Part shown: positions 1 to 9,038 of the stretch, piece after piece
How the letters are laid out: every line of letters begins with the position of its first letter
Position numbering within the stretch: position 1 is the first letter of the stretch
NCBI GenBank assembly: GCA_963843465.1
Contig: CAWJKP010000009.1
Coordinates: 434,001 to 498,000 of the forward strand
From: CAWJKP01 sp963843465
Lineage (GTDB): Bacteria > Planctomycetota > Planctomycetia > Pirellulales > Thermoguttaceae
Reading direction: 5' to 3'
DNA length: 64,000 nucleotides
Notes under the pieces: generated by a model
Database searches by the model: none
What the model was told of the DNA's origin: nothing
Seen by the model: the letters and a program-made list of their open reading frames with translations, nothing else
Program-made: the position numbers and the translations under genes

Positions 1-169
1 TACCGAAAATTTTCGGCCAGACCGCATCACTTCCTGGCGTTGCGGGCTAGAGGCCGTTATTATGGACAATACACGATTTTCGCCTTGGGCCAGGCGGGGA
101 TCGGCGCCTGGAGGACTGCGGCACTGACGCCGCACGGGCGGTGGCCTTGGCCCGGAAACCGGTGGCGGC

Positions 170-1795
170 ATGACACTGCGAGCAATACTTACCGGCAACC
201 GCTTCGCTTACGGCGCGGAGGTGGTCTCCTCGCGCGGGTTGCAGGACCCCGTTGGCAAGCAGGGCCTGGGGGCCTTTTGCCGTGCACTTCTGGACGATTC
301 GCGCATCGGCTGGATCTCGCTCACCGACAATCCGGGCGGCGGCCCCATGCTCCCGCCCGACTGGATGGCGGGCCTGGTGGCCGACCGCCGCGAGCGCGTG
401 GTCATCCATCTGACCTGCAAGGACTTGAACCGCAACGGCCTGGAGGCCGCCGCCTGGCGCTACGCCTCCGAAGGCTTCGAGAACATCCTGGCGCTGACGG
501 GCGACTATCCTACCGGCGGATTCAGCGGCCGCGCCCAAGCCGTCTTCGATCTCGATTCGCTGGCCCTGATCAAGCTGCTGCGCTCGATGAACGAGGGGCT
601 GAAGGTTGCCGGCCGCAGCGGCGCGCCGGAGACGCTGACTGCCACCCACTTCTACATCGGCTGCGCCGTATCGCCTTTCAAACGCTACGAGCGCGAGCTG
701 CTGCCGCAGTATTTCAAATTGCTGCGCAAGATCCGCACCGGGGCCGAGTGGGTGCTCCCGCAGTTGGGCTACGACCTGCGGAAGTTCCACGAGGTGAAGC
801 TGTTCCTGGAGGCCCGCGGCGTGCAGGCGCCGGTGGTGGGAAACGTCTACCGCCTGACCAAGGGGGTGGCCCGGCTGTTCCACGAAGGCAAGCTGGCCGG
901 CTGCGTGGTCTCGGAGGAGCTGCTGAAAACGGTGGAGAAATACTCCGCCGGGCCCGACAAGGGTCGGAAGTTCTTCAATGAGCTGGCCGCCAAGCAGTTG
1001 GCCGTCTTCAAGGGACTGGGGTTCGCCGCCGGCTACCTGGGCGGGATCGCCAAGCCCGAGATGTTCAGCGAAATCATCGACCTGGCCGAAAGCTACGGTC
1101 CCGACGACTGGCGGGTTTTCCTCCGCGAGATCCAGTTTGCCCAGCCCGACGAGTTCTTCCTCTTCGAGCATGATCGCGAGACGGGCCTGAGCGACTCGAC
1201 GCGCATCAACCACGAGTACCTGGCCTCGCTGCGCAATCCTCCCCACAGCAAGCAGGTGACGCTGGGCTACCGCCTCTCGCGCCGCGTACACGCCTTGGCG
1301 TTCGCCCGGGGCAAGGGCCTCTACGGCCTGCTGACGCGGATCTTCCGCCGGCTGGACGGCGCGCGAGGCGTGAAGGGCCTGATGAGCCGCTTCTCCTATT
1401 GGCTGGAGCGGCAGGCCAAGGAGTTGGGCTTCGCCTGCAAGGACTGCGGCGATTGCAGCCTGCCCGACTGTGCCTACCTCTGCCCTATGGCGGCCTGTTC
1501 CAAGACCTCGCGCAACGGCCCCTGCGGCGGCTCGGCACAGGGCCGCTGCGAGCTGGACGACAAGGAGTGCTTCTGGGCCCGGGTCTACGAGCGGCTGAAG
1601 TATTACGGCGAGTCGGAGCAGATGGCCGAGGCGCCGATCGTGATTTACAATTCCGCCCTGGAGCACACCTCGTCGTGGGCCAACACCTACCTGGACCGCG
1701 ACCACCACGCCAAGCCGCCCGAGGAGCCGCAGGCGGCGGGCAAGGATGCGGCGGGCAAGGATGCGGCGGGCAAGGATGCGGCGGGCAAGAACTGA
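170..1795 (+). CDS. Methylenetetrahydrofolate reductase with C-terminal cysteine-rich domain
   Basis: A 541-residue protein. The N-terminal ~310 residues follow the MTHFR (MetF) TIM-barrel pattern: an early acidic strand (YGAEVVSSRG), the HLTCKDLNRNG stretch and the ALTGDYPTGG loop, all typical of the flavin/folate pocket. This family reduces methylene-THF to methyl-THF for methionine synthesis or one-carbon flow. Residues ~415-495 form the MTHFR_C zinc-type domain, with clustered cysteines (CKDCGDCSLPDCAYLCP, then NGPCGG and CFWARVYERLK). That combination resembles the long MTHFR forms of anaerobes and planctomycetes rather than the ~290-residue E. coli MetF. The tail is a short tandem repeat, AAGKD x4. 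No folate or cobalamin gene adjoins it. The first 169 bases hold no gene I can support. The start at 170 follows a GGTGG-like ribosome site. Confidence 0.85.
   Translation: MTLRAILTGNRFAYGAEVVSSRGLQDPVGKQGLGAFCRALLDDSRIGWISLTDNPGGGPMLPPDWMAGLVADRRERVVIHLTCKDLNRNGLEAAAWRYASEGFENILALTGDYPTGGFSGRAQAVFDLDSLALIKLLRSMNEGLKVAGRSGAPETLTATHFYIGCAVSPFKRYERELLPQYFKLLRKIRTGAEWVLPQLGYDLRKFHEVKLFLEARGVQAPVVGNVYRLTKGVARLFHEGKLAGCVVSEELLKTVEKYSAGPDKGRKFFNELAAKQLAVFKGLGFAAGYLGGIAKPEMFSEIIDLAESYGPDDWRVFLREIQFAQPDEFFLFEHDRETGLSDSTRINHEYLASLRNPPHSKQVTLGYRLSRRVHALAFARGKGLYGLLTRIFRRLDGARGVKGLMSRFSYWLERQAKELGFACKDCGDCSLPDCAYLCPMAACSKTSRNGPCGGSAQGRCELDDKECFWARVYERLKYYGESEQMAEAPIVIYNSALEHTSSWANTYLDRDHHAKPPEEPQAAGKDAAGKDAAGKDAAGKN
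1733..1792 (+). repeat. 15-bp x4 in-frame tandem repeat at the 3' end of the MTHFR gene
   Basis: Four consecutive copies of gcggcgggcaaggat, the last ending aagaac, encode AAGKD-AAGKD-AAGKD-AAGKN just before TGA. The copies are almost identical, which points to recent slippage. The Lys/Ala-rich tail is probably disordered. Confidence 0.95.
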
Positions 1796-1900
1796 CCCGG
1801 GGCCGGGGCCGTGCGGCGGACGGCCAAGGGAGGCTCGTTTCCTCGAGGTTGGCTGCCGGCCGGCGGCGGTCTCAATGCGGTATTTTTGAAAGACTGGTGT

Positions 1901-2134
1901 TCAGTTCTTCTTGACCAAACCGCCAATCGAAAGATCCTCATCAAGCGTCGGCCAATGGATCCCATAACCGCCGGGCGATAGCTGAGCCCGGCGGCGATCC
2001 TCGACGCTGGCGGCGGCGAGGGTCGGCGAACACCGTTCCCAGCGGATCCGCACCTCGCGGTCGGCAAGCCGGATCACGAGTTCGTCCTCGGTGGTTTCGA
2101 TACCGACGGCGGTGACGACATCAGTTGTCGGCAT
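1901..2134 (-). CDS. DUF2442 family protein
   Basis: A 77-residue protein with the DUF2442 pattern: a strand-rich N-terminus (VTAVGIETTEDELVIRLAD), a central WERCSPTLAAAS region and the closing GYGIHWPTLDEDLSIGGL signature. I chose ATG 2134 because a GGAGG lies eight bases upstream; a TTG 15 bases earlier is also in frame. The gene overlaps the end of the DUF4160 gene by 14 bases. DUF4160-DUF2442 pairs are widespread and toxin-antitoxin-like in arrangement, but their biochemistry is not established, so I assign no role. DUF2442 may be the DNA-binding or neutralising partner (inference). Confidence 0.75.
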   Translation of the reverse strand: MPTTDVVTAVGIETTEDELVIRLADREVRIRWERCSPTLAAASVEDRRRAQLSPGGYGIHWPTLDEDLSIGGLVKKN

Positions 2135-2387
2135 GGCCTCGACCTCCAAAGCGATTGTTCCATTCCTCCAGAATCAGGTCGAAATGCGCGAACACAATCT
2201 CGCGGATTTCCCGTCGCAGCCTCGGCGTCATGCCGTGCGCCCACGCCTCGTTGACATCGAGCAGTTCGGTGCGTAACCAGAGTTTGCACTCGGCGTCCCC
2301 CTTCTTGGCGTGGACGTGAATGGGCTCCTCGCCTTCGTCCGCGTAGAAGAACACTCTCCATCCACGCATGAGAAGAACGGTCGGCAT
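2121..2387 (-). CDS. DUF4160 family protein
   Basis: An 88-residue protein with the DUF4160 hallmarks: start MPTV, a GWRVFFYADEGEEPIHVHAKKG core in which HVHV-type histidines and an acidic turn are conserved, then a helical half (REIREIVFAHFDLILEEWN). ATG 2387 follows AGGAG at a seven-base gap; a TTG one codon earlier is less likely. It is the first gene of a two-gene unit with the DUF2442 gene, overlapping it by 14 bases. The pair is co-transcribed and toxin-antitoxin-like in layout. The activity of the family is unknown to me. Confidence 0.78.
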   Translation of the reverse strand: MPTVLLMRGWRVFFYADEGEEPIHVHAKKGDAECKLWLRTELLDVNEAWAHGMTPRLRREIREIVFAHFDLILEEWNNRFGGRGHADN

Positions 2388-2465
2388 CAAGCCACTCCTG
2401 CATCAAGGCCGGGCGATAAACTATGCTAGCTCCACGCCGTGGCGAAGTCAATGACGGCTGCCGCC

Positions 2466-3856
<1,391 letters not shown>

Positions 3857-3860
<4 letters not shown>

Positions 3861-4209
3861 GGCTTGCCCGGCTCCCGCTTCTTGAACATCTTCAGCATCC
3901 GGTCGGTGAGCAGGAAGCCGCTGACGATGTTGGTCATCGAGGCGATCACCGCGATCGTGCCGAGGACCTTGGGAAAATCCGTTTGCCCCCTGCCGGCCAA
4001 CACGAGCGACCCCACCACGGCGATCGCTGAAATCGCGTTAGTCAACGACATCAGCGGCGTGTGGAGCAACCTCGATACGTTGCGGATCACCAGCAGGCCG
4101 GTGAAGGTGGCCAACATCAGCACGTATAACAGGGTCAGGAAGTCTCCCGACGCGGGCGCGCCCTTTTCGGCGCGGCCGCGGCCAGCAGTACCAGAAGATC
4201 AATCGGCAT
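3857..4209 (-). CDS. pntA2: NAD(P) transhydrogenase alpha subunit part 2 (membrane), probably with one indel
   Basis: This is the small membrane piece of a split alpha subunit. Three membrane helices are visible, and the RLLHTPLMSLTNAISAI stretch is the family signature. The uninterrupted frame begins only at a GTG at 4123, right inside the first helix. A better start lies at ATG 4209, which opens MPIDLLVLLAAAAPK and then loses frame. Adding one A to the A4 run (T4 at 4164-4167 on the plus strand) joins the two into a continuous ~117-residue protein. I therefore treat the GTG start as an artefact of a one-base deletion. The gene sits between pntA1 and pntB and overlaps pntB by ATGA. Confidence 0.82.
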
Positions 4210-4261
4210 CGTGGGGGTTGTCCTTTCTTGCAGGGCGGGAGCGGCCCCTGCCATTACCCGT

Positions 4262-4353
4262 TTTTCATTTTACATTTTGCATTTTGCATTCTTCATTGGT
4301 TTGTCGGCGAGAATGAAAAGTGAAGAATGTAAAATGCAAAATGCAAAATGAAC
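4262..4353. repeat. AT-rich imperfect inverted repeat between pntA1 and pntA2
   Basis: The left arm is made of the words cattttacattttgcatttt and the right arm of aatgtaaaatgcaaaatgc, giving arms of about 34 bp around a GC-containing spacer. It is strikingly AT-rich against ~65% GC surroundings. A direct-repeat relative (gaaaaatgaaaaatgaaaaa) sits at 17251-17288. It splits the pnt operon, so it could act as an mRNA-stabilising or attenuating hairpin. Confidence 0.8.
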
Positions 4354-4364
4354 CGTGACAGACG

Positions 4365-4406
4365 CATGGTGGGCCGGCATCGCTGTCGCGAGCTTGTCCC
4401 ACCCTA
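4365..4406. repeat. GGTGGGCC/GGGTGGGACAAG palindrome family, half copy
   Basis: The words ggtgggccggc and gagcttgtcccaccctac match the fuller copies at 25261-25356, 31681-31771 and 35550-35646, and the partial copy at 63671-63712. Only one half of the palindrome is here, adjoining the pntA1 stop. Confidence 0.75.
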
Positions 4407-4414
4407 CTGCTTCG

Positions 4415-5568
4415 CTACTTCGCAACGCCGAGGAGCTCCTTGATCCGCGGGTGGATCACCTCGCCCCCGCGGGCCACGAGCGTTTCGCGGACGATTTCGT
4501 CCTCCGCATCCAACGTGAGCCGGCCCTCCTTGACCAGATACAGCAGGAAGGTCGTGATGTTCTTCGCATACAACTGGCTGGCGTGCTGCGGAACCTCGGC
4601 CGGCAGATCGGTCGGCCCGAGGATCGTCACGCCGTTGACCACCACCGTCTGGCCGGCGTGGGTCAGCTCGCAATTGCCGCCCCGCTCCGCGGCCAGATCG
4701 ACGATCACCGAGCCGGGGGCCATGCCGGCCACCATTTCCGCCGTGACCAGCACGGGCGACTTCTTGCCCGGCACGGCGGCGGTGGTAATCACCACGTCGC
4801 TTTCGGCCACGACGCGGGTCATCAGCTCCCGCTGCCGCCGGTAAAAAGCCTCGTCCATCTGCTGGGCGTAGCCGCCGGCGCCCGCGGCGGCCGCGCTGTC
4901 CAAAGGCATCTCGACGAACTTGGCGCCCAGGCTCTGCACCTGCTCCTTGACGGCCGGCCGGACGTCGTAGCCCGAGACCATCGCCCCCAGCCGCCGCGCG
5001 GTGGCAATTGCCTGCAGGCCGGCAACCCCCGCCCCCACCACCAACACCCGGGCGGCGTTGAGCGTGCCGGCGGCCGTGATCATCATCGGAAAGATCTTGG
5101 GCAGGGCCAGCGCCGCCAGCAGGACGGCCCGATAACCGGCGATCGTGGCCTGCGAGGAGAGCACGTCCATGCTCTGCGCCCGCGTGATCCGCGGCAGCAA
5201 TTCCAGCGCCAACAGCGTGACCCCTTTGGCCGCCAACTCGGCCGCGGCCTGGGGCTGCCCAGCGGATCGCACATGCCGATGATCACCTGGCCCGGACGTA
5301 CCAGGGCCGCGTCGGCGCGGCCCGCCTCGGGATTGGCCCCCGCGGCGCGGACCTCTAGCAGCACGTCGGCGGCAAACGCCTCGCTGCGCGAGTCCACCAC
5401 GCGAGCCCCCGCGGCCGTGTATTGCTGGTCGGTAAAACCGGCAGCCTGACCCGCCCCGCGCTCGACCCGCACTTCCAACTGCGCCTTGACTAAACCCGCC
5501 ACGGAAGCGGGAACCAAAGCCACGCGTCTTTCGCCGGGATGGCTCTCCCTGGGAACAGCAACGATCAT
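4415..5568 (-). CDS. pntA1: NAD(P) transhydrogenase alpha subunit part 1, single frameshift
   Basis: This soluble NAD(H)-binding dI subunit resembles alanine dehydrogenase. The N-terminal frame carries MIVAVPRESHPGERRVALVP and continues to VIIGMCDPLG. The second frame resumes at PQAAAELAAKGVTLLALE, passes the MDVLSSQATIAGYRAVL motif and the VLVVGAGVAGLQAIATA Rossmann loop, and ends at IKELLGVAK. The join lies at the G4 run 5251-5254; adding one base gives an intact protein of about 383 residues. Residues across the join read smoothly, so this looks like an assembly indel rather than a decayed gene. It is first in the pnt operon. I chose ATG 5568 over the GTG nine bases upstream because of spacing from a GAGGT site. 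Confidence 0.88.
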
Positions 5569-6032
5569 GGCGATCACAGACCTCGGCTGGCGGTACGTGT
5601 AAGAATCCCCGTAATCGCGGGGACTGCGTGCGATTTTCGCGAAGCGAAAATGGGGTTGCCCCTTTCGGCCGGAAGCGGTTAGGAAGGCTCTAAACGGTAG
5701 TTTCTAGCACTTTTTGGTCTTCGCAAGAACTTTGAAACGCCTCGATTATAGTTGGCATGGGCCGCCGGTCAATCTCCCGCATAAGAATTTTCAGGTCGTG
5801 GGTCAATGACCGTCGTGCCACCGTAAAGTGGGCAGGCGGTGTGCGGCTGGTCGCGCGAGACTATAATGCGCGCAGCGGATCGGGGAACGGTTGGTTTCCA
5901 TCGCCCGCGACACCGTGCGGAAAAGGGGGCAGGCACCGTGGCGGTGACGTTTCTCCCGACACCACACCGGTTTGCGCCACGCAGCCAGTCGCTGGGAAGC
6001 GTGCCATAAAGCACCGTCATTTCACGAGTTAT
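5569..6032. other. Divergent intergenic region between pntA1 and the ABC ATPase
   Basis: 464 bases with no gene I can support. On the pntA1 leader side there are two small hairpins: CCCCG/CGGGG at 5607-5622 and ATTTTCGC-GAA-GCGAAAAT at 5633-5651. Both would lie in the 5' untranslated region of the pnt transcript. I cannot match them to a known riboswitch. Promoters for both directions should lie here. Confidence 0.5.
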
Positions 6033-7031
6033 ATGACCGACCCGCTGGTTACCGTCGATCGCCTCCAGACCTGCTTCGATACGGACGAGGGCACGGTGAA
6101 GGCCGTCAGCGACGTCTCGCTGGCGATTCCCCGCGGGCGGACACTGGGGTTGGTGGGGGAGTCGGGCTGCGGCAAGTCGGTCACGGCGTTGTCGATCATG
6201 CGGTTGATCGCCCCGCCTGGCCGTATCGCCGGGGGGCAGATCTGGCTTCACGGCGGGGACCGCCCGCCGGTCGACTTGGCCGCTTTGGCCGAGCCGGCCA
6301 TGCGGAAGATCCGCGGCGGCAGCGTGGCCATGATCTTCCAGGAGCCGATGACTTCGCTCAACCCGGTCTTCACCGTAGGCAGCCAGATCGTCGAGGCCGT
6401 CGTTTTGCACCAGCGGGTCAGCCCCCGCGAGGCCCGGCGTCGGGCCGTCGAGCTGTTGAAGAAGGTGCGGATCCCCGACCCGCAACGGCGGTTCCAGCAG
6501 TATCCCCACGAGTTCTCCGGCGGCATGAGGCAGCGGGCGATGATCGCCATGGCCCTGGCCGGCAACCCACGGCTGTTGATCGCCGACGAGCCCACGACGG
6601 CCCTGGACGTGACCATCCAGGCGCAGATTCTCGACCTCTTGCGGTCGCTCCAGGCCGACACCGGGATGTCGATCCTGATCATCACCCACGACCTGGGGAT
6701 CGTGGCCGAGATGGCCGACGCGGTGGCCGTGATGTACGCCTCGAAGATCGTCGAGTCCGCGCCGGTCGAGGAGCTCTTCGCCCAGCCGCTGCACCCCTAC
6801 ACCTTCGGACTGTTCAAGTCGCGGCCGGCGATGGGCCGGGCCCGCTCGTCCCGGCTGGAAACGATCCCGGGCATGGTTCCCAGCCCGCTGCGGTTCCCCC
6901 GCGGCTGCAAGTTCCATCCCCGCTGTCCTTATTCGCAAGACCTTTGCCGAACCGATGAACCCCAACTCCGCGAGATCCGGCCCGGACACTGGGCCCGCTG
7001 CCACTTCGCCGGCGAGTTGTCTTTCCAGTAG
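6033..7031 (+). CDS. Oligopeptide/dipeptide ABC transporter ATP-binding protein (DppD/OppD type)
   Basis: A 332-residue ABC ATPase. Walker A is GESGCGKS, the Q-loop is in VAMIFQEPMTSLNP, the signature is EFSGGMRQRAMIAMAL, Walker B is LLIADEPTTALD, and the switch His is in IITHDLG. The C-terminal oligo_HPY extension with a cysteine cluster (CKFHPRCPYSQDLC) is specific for peptide and nickel importers and probably holds an Fe-S cluster. ATG 6033 is chosen because similarity begins there; the frame is open further upstream but looks non-coding. The partner ATPase follows after a repeat. No permease or binding protein is present in the window. Confidence 0.9.
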   Translation: MTDPLVTVDRLQTCFDTDEGTVKAVSDVSLAIPRGRTLGLVGESGCGKSVTALSIMRLIAPPGRIAGGQIWLHGGDRPPVDLAALAEPAMRKIRGGSVAMIFQEPMTSLNPVFTVGSQIVEAVVLHQRVSPREARRRAVELLKKVRIPDPQRRFQQYPHEFSGGMRQRAMIAMALAGNPRLLIADEPTTALDVTIQAQILDLLRSLQADTGMSILIITHDLGIVAEMADAVAVMYASKIVESAPVEELFAQPLHPYTFGLFKSRPAMGRARSSRLETIPGMVPSPLRFPRGCKFHPRCPYSQDLCRTDEPQLREIRPGHWARCHFAGELSFQ

Positions 7032-7033
7032 CT

Positions 7034-7105
7034 CCCATCCTAGCCCGAAGCGCAAGCGAGGGAGTGACGAAGAGTTGCCCTCGCTTGCGCGTCGGGCTAG
7101 TGATG
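7034..7105. repeat. Inverted repeat ctagcccgaagcgcaagcga family
   Basis: Two ~23-bp arms (ctagcccgaagcgcaagcga... and its near-perfect complement with one mismatch) surround a short spacer. Read in the frame of the next gene it encodes SPKRKRG, a peptide word seen in many planctomycete annotations. A related copy with the word gcgaagcgtaagcgagg occurs at 27364-27430. Confidence 0.85.
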
Positions 7106-7140
7106 CCGAGCCTGCGGCGGAATCCCCGGCAGCGGGAGCA

Positions 7141-8208
7141 ATGGGGACCAGCCCTGTAAGTCAGCCATCCTGCCTGACCACCGGCCCGCTGGTCGAAGTC
7201 CAGCGCCTGCAAAAGTACTTTCCCGTCCGCCGCGGGCTCTTCTCCCGCGTCGTCGGGCAGGTGCAGGCGGTCGACGGCGTCAGCTTCTCCATCGACGAAG
7301 GCCGCACGCTGGGCCTGGTGGGCGAGTCGGGCTGCGGCAAGACCACCGCCGGCCGCTCGCTCGTGCGGCTGCTGGAGCCCACCGCCGGCCGCGTGACGCT
7401 GGCCGGCGTGGACGTCACCGCCAGCTCCGGCCGCACGCTGCGGGCGCTGCGCCGCGACATGCAGATCGTCTTCCAGGACCCTTTCAGCTCGCTCAATCCC
7501 CGCATGACCGTGCAGGCGATCGTCGAGGAAGGCCTGATCGTCCACGGACTGGGCGACCGGCGCCAGCGGCGGGAGCGAGTTTGCCAGACCTTGGAACAGG
7601 TGGGCCTGGAGGCGGCCTACGGCAACCGTTATCCGCACGAGTTTTCCGGCGGTCAGCGGCAACGGATCAGCATCGCCCGGGCGGTAGCCTTGAACCCCCG
7701 CTTCTTGATCCTCGACGAGCCGATCTCGGCCTTGGACGTTTCGATCCAGTCGCAGATCATCAATCTCCTGGTCGACCTGCGGGAGCGGTTCCGGCTGACG
7801 TACCTGTTCATCTCCCACGACCTATCGATGGTCCAGTACATCTCCGACCGCGTGGCCGTGATGTACCTGGGGCAGATCGTGGAGACGGCCGAGAGCCGGG
7901 AGTTGTACGCCCATCCGCAGCACCCTTACACGCGGGTGCTGCTCAGCTCGGTGCCGTCGATCGACCCGGCGAGACGCCGGCAGCGCGTGCTGCTTTCGGG
8001 CGACGTGCCCAGCCCGATCAACCCACCCTCCGGCTGCCGTTTCCATCCCCGCTGCCCTTGGGCCCAGCCGGTCTGCCGCGCCGAGTCGCCCCGCCTGCTG
8101 GACCTCGGCGGCCACCTGGTCCACTGCCATGCCGCCGAAAAGGACCTGCTGGGCACCGGCGACTACGACCTTCCCCATCGCCGCACGCTGAGCGACAACG
8201 GCGATTGA
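7141..8208 (+). CDS. Oligopeptide/dipeptide ABC transporter ATP-binding protein (DppF/OppF type)
   Basis: A 355-residue partner of the preceding ATPase. Features are Walker A GESGCGKTTAGRS, Q-loop IVFQDPFSSLNPRM, signature EFSGGQRQRISIARA, Walker B LILDEPISALDVS and switch His FISHDLSM. The C-terminal oligo_HPY cysteine cluster is CRFHPRCPWAQPVC. The F-type insertion FPVRRGLFSRVVGQVQAVDG is present. The open frame extends back to 6955, but that part overlaps the upstream gene and encodes the palindromic repeat, so ATG 7141 is the more credible start (GGGAG just upstream, rather close). It probably forms a heterodimer with DppD to drive peptide import through permeases encoded elsewhere. Confidence 0.9.
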   Translation: MGTSPVSQPSCLTTGPLVEVQRLQKYFPVRRGLFSRVVGQVQAVDGVSFSIDEGRTLGLVGESGCGKTTAGRSLVRLLEPTAGRVTLAGVDVTASSGRTLRALRRDMQIVFQDPFSSLNPRMTVQAIVEEGLIVHGLGDRRQRRERVCQTLEQVGLEAAYGNRYPHEFSGGQRQRISIARAVALNPRFLILDEPISALDVSIQSQIINLLVDLRERFRLTYLFISHDLSMVQYISDRVAVMYLGQIVETAESRELYAHPQHPYTRVLLSSVPSIDPARRRQRVLLSGDVPSPINPPSGCRFHPRCPWAQPVCRAESPRLLDLGGHLVHCHAAEKDLLGTGDYDLPHRRTLSDNGD

Positions 8209-8353
8209 CGCGTGATGGCGTTAGGTTAGCCATTTAGCCCACGCTTGCCAACGTATGCGACTGCCCACGCGGCGGTACATGAACCCCCCGTGTATTTATT
8301 CCTTGAGTCCCGCGCTCTTGGCCACTGCACTCCGGTTCTGGTATGATAAGGTC

Positions 8354-8605
8354 ATGGCAACGAGTCACGAAATCGACGTGATGGCTCTTGACGCCGCCCA
8401 CCGGCGGGCGTTGGAGGACGTAATCGGCATACGCCTGGAGCAGAACCAGCGTCTTGTCATCAGCGTGACTGCGCCGGCCTCGCCACATTCCTCGCAGTCG
8501 TTGGCCGATTGGACCGGGGTTTACGACGGATTGACGGAAGACCAGGTCAATGCCATCGACCAGGATGTAAAGACACGAGCCGATCTCACCCGCAGCCTTC
8601 CCTAG
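8354..8605 (+). CDS. Small protein upstream of a PIN toxin, putative antitoxin
   Basis: An 83-residue protein (MATSHEIDVMALDAAHRRAL...). It lies three bases before the PIN-domain gene, and the tight spacing is the main evidence for an antitoxin role. The C-terminal part (SLADWTGVYDGLTEDQVNAI) resembles helical antitoxin tails, but I do not recognise a DNA-binding fold. The in-frame extension upstream to 8255 looks non-coding, and ATG 8354 follows a weak AAGG. Confidence 0.6.
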   Translation: MATSHEIDVMALDAAHRRALEDVIGIRLEQNQRLVISVTAPASPHSSQSLADWTGVYDGLTEDQVNAIDQDVKTRADLTRSLP

Positions 8606-8608
8606 CGC

Positions 8609-9025
8609 ATGGACGAGGCACTTCTCGACACGGACATTCTGTCGGAAATTCTCAAGGCCAAGAACGAGCAGGTCTTGCGCGTCGCGCAGCGGTATTTGGA
8701 CCAGCACCAGCGTTTCGCATTCTCGGCGATCACGTTGTACGAGATCCTCCGTGGGCTACGCGCGATGCAGGCCACCCGGGCCTTGAACGCCTTTCTCAAA
8801 CTTGTCGGTAGTAGCGACGTTCTGCCGGTATCCCTTTCGGTGCTGTACCGGGCTGCGGACTTGTGGGCCGACGCGGGCAAAGGGGGCCATCCGAGAAATG
8901 ATGCCGATCTCGTCGTGGCGGCAACGGCGCTTGAGTGCGGCCGTGTTCTTGTCACGGGCAACGGTCCACATTTCTCCTGGATTCCGGGATTGTCGCTGGC
9001 CGACTGGCGGTCTGCATCTCCTTGA
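8609..9025 (+). CDS. PIN domain ribonuclease toxin (VapC-like)
   Basis: A 138-residue protein with PIN acidic residues in order: D7/D9 in LLDTDILSEIL, E43-type in ITLYEILRGL, and the paired acids in HPRNDADLVVAATAL. The glycine-rich end VLVTGNGPHFSWIPGL is typical of VapC. VapC toxins cleave tRNA or rRNA when freed from their antitoxin. It follows the 83-residue antitoxin-like gene at a three-base gap, so the two probably form a VapBC-type module. It ends 13 bases before the convergent gene ending at 9039. Confidence 0.82.
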   Translation: MDEALLDTDILSEILKAKNEQVLRVAQRYLDQHQRFAFSAITLYEILRGLRAMQATRALNAFLKLVGSSDVLPVSLSVLYRAADLWADAGKGGHPRNDADLVVAATALECGRVLVTGNGPHFSWIPGLSLADWRSASP

Positions 9026-9038
9026 TCCAGCAGCAGTA

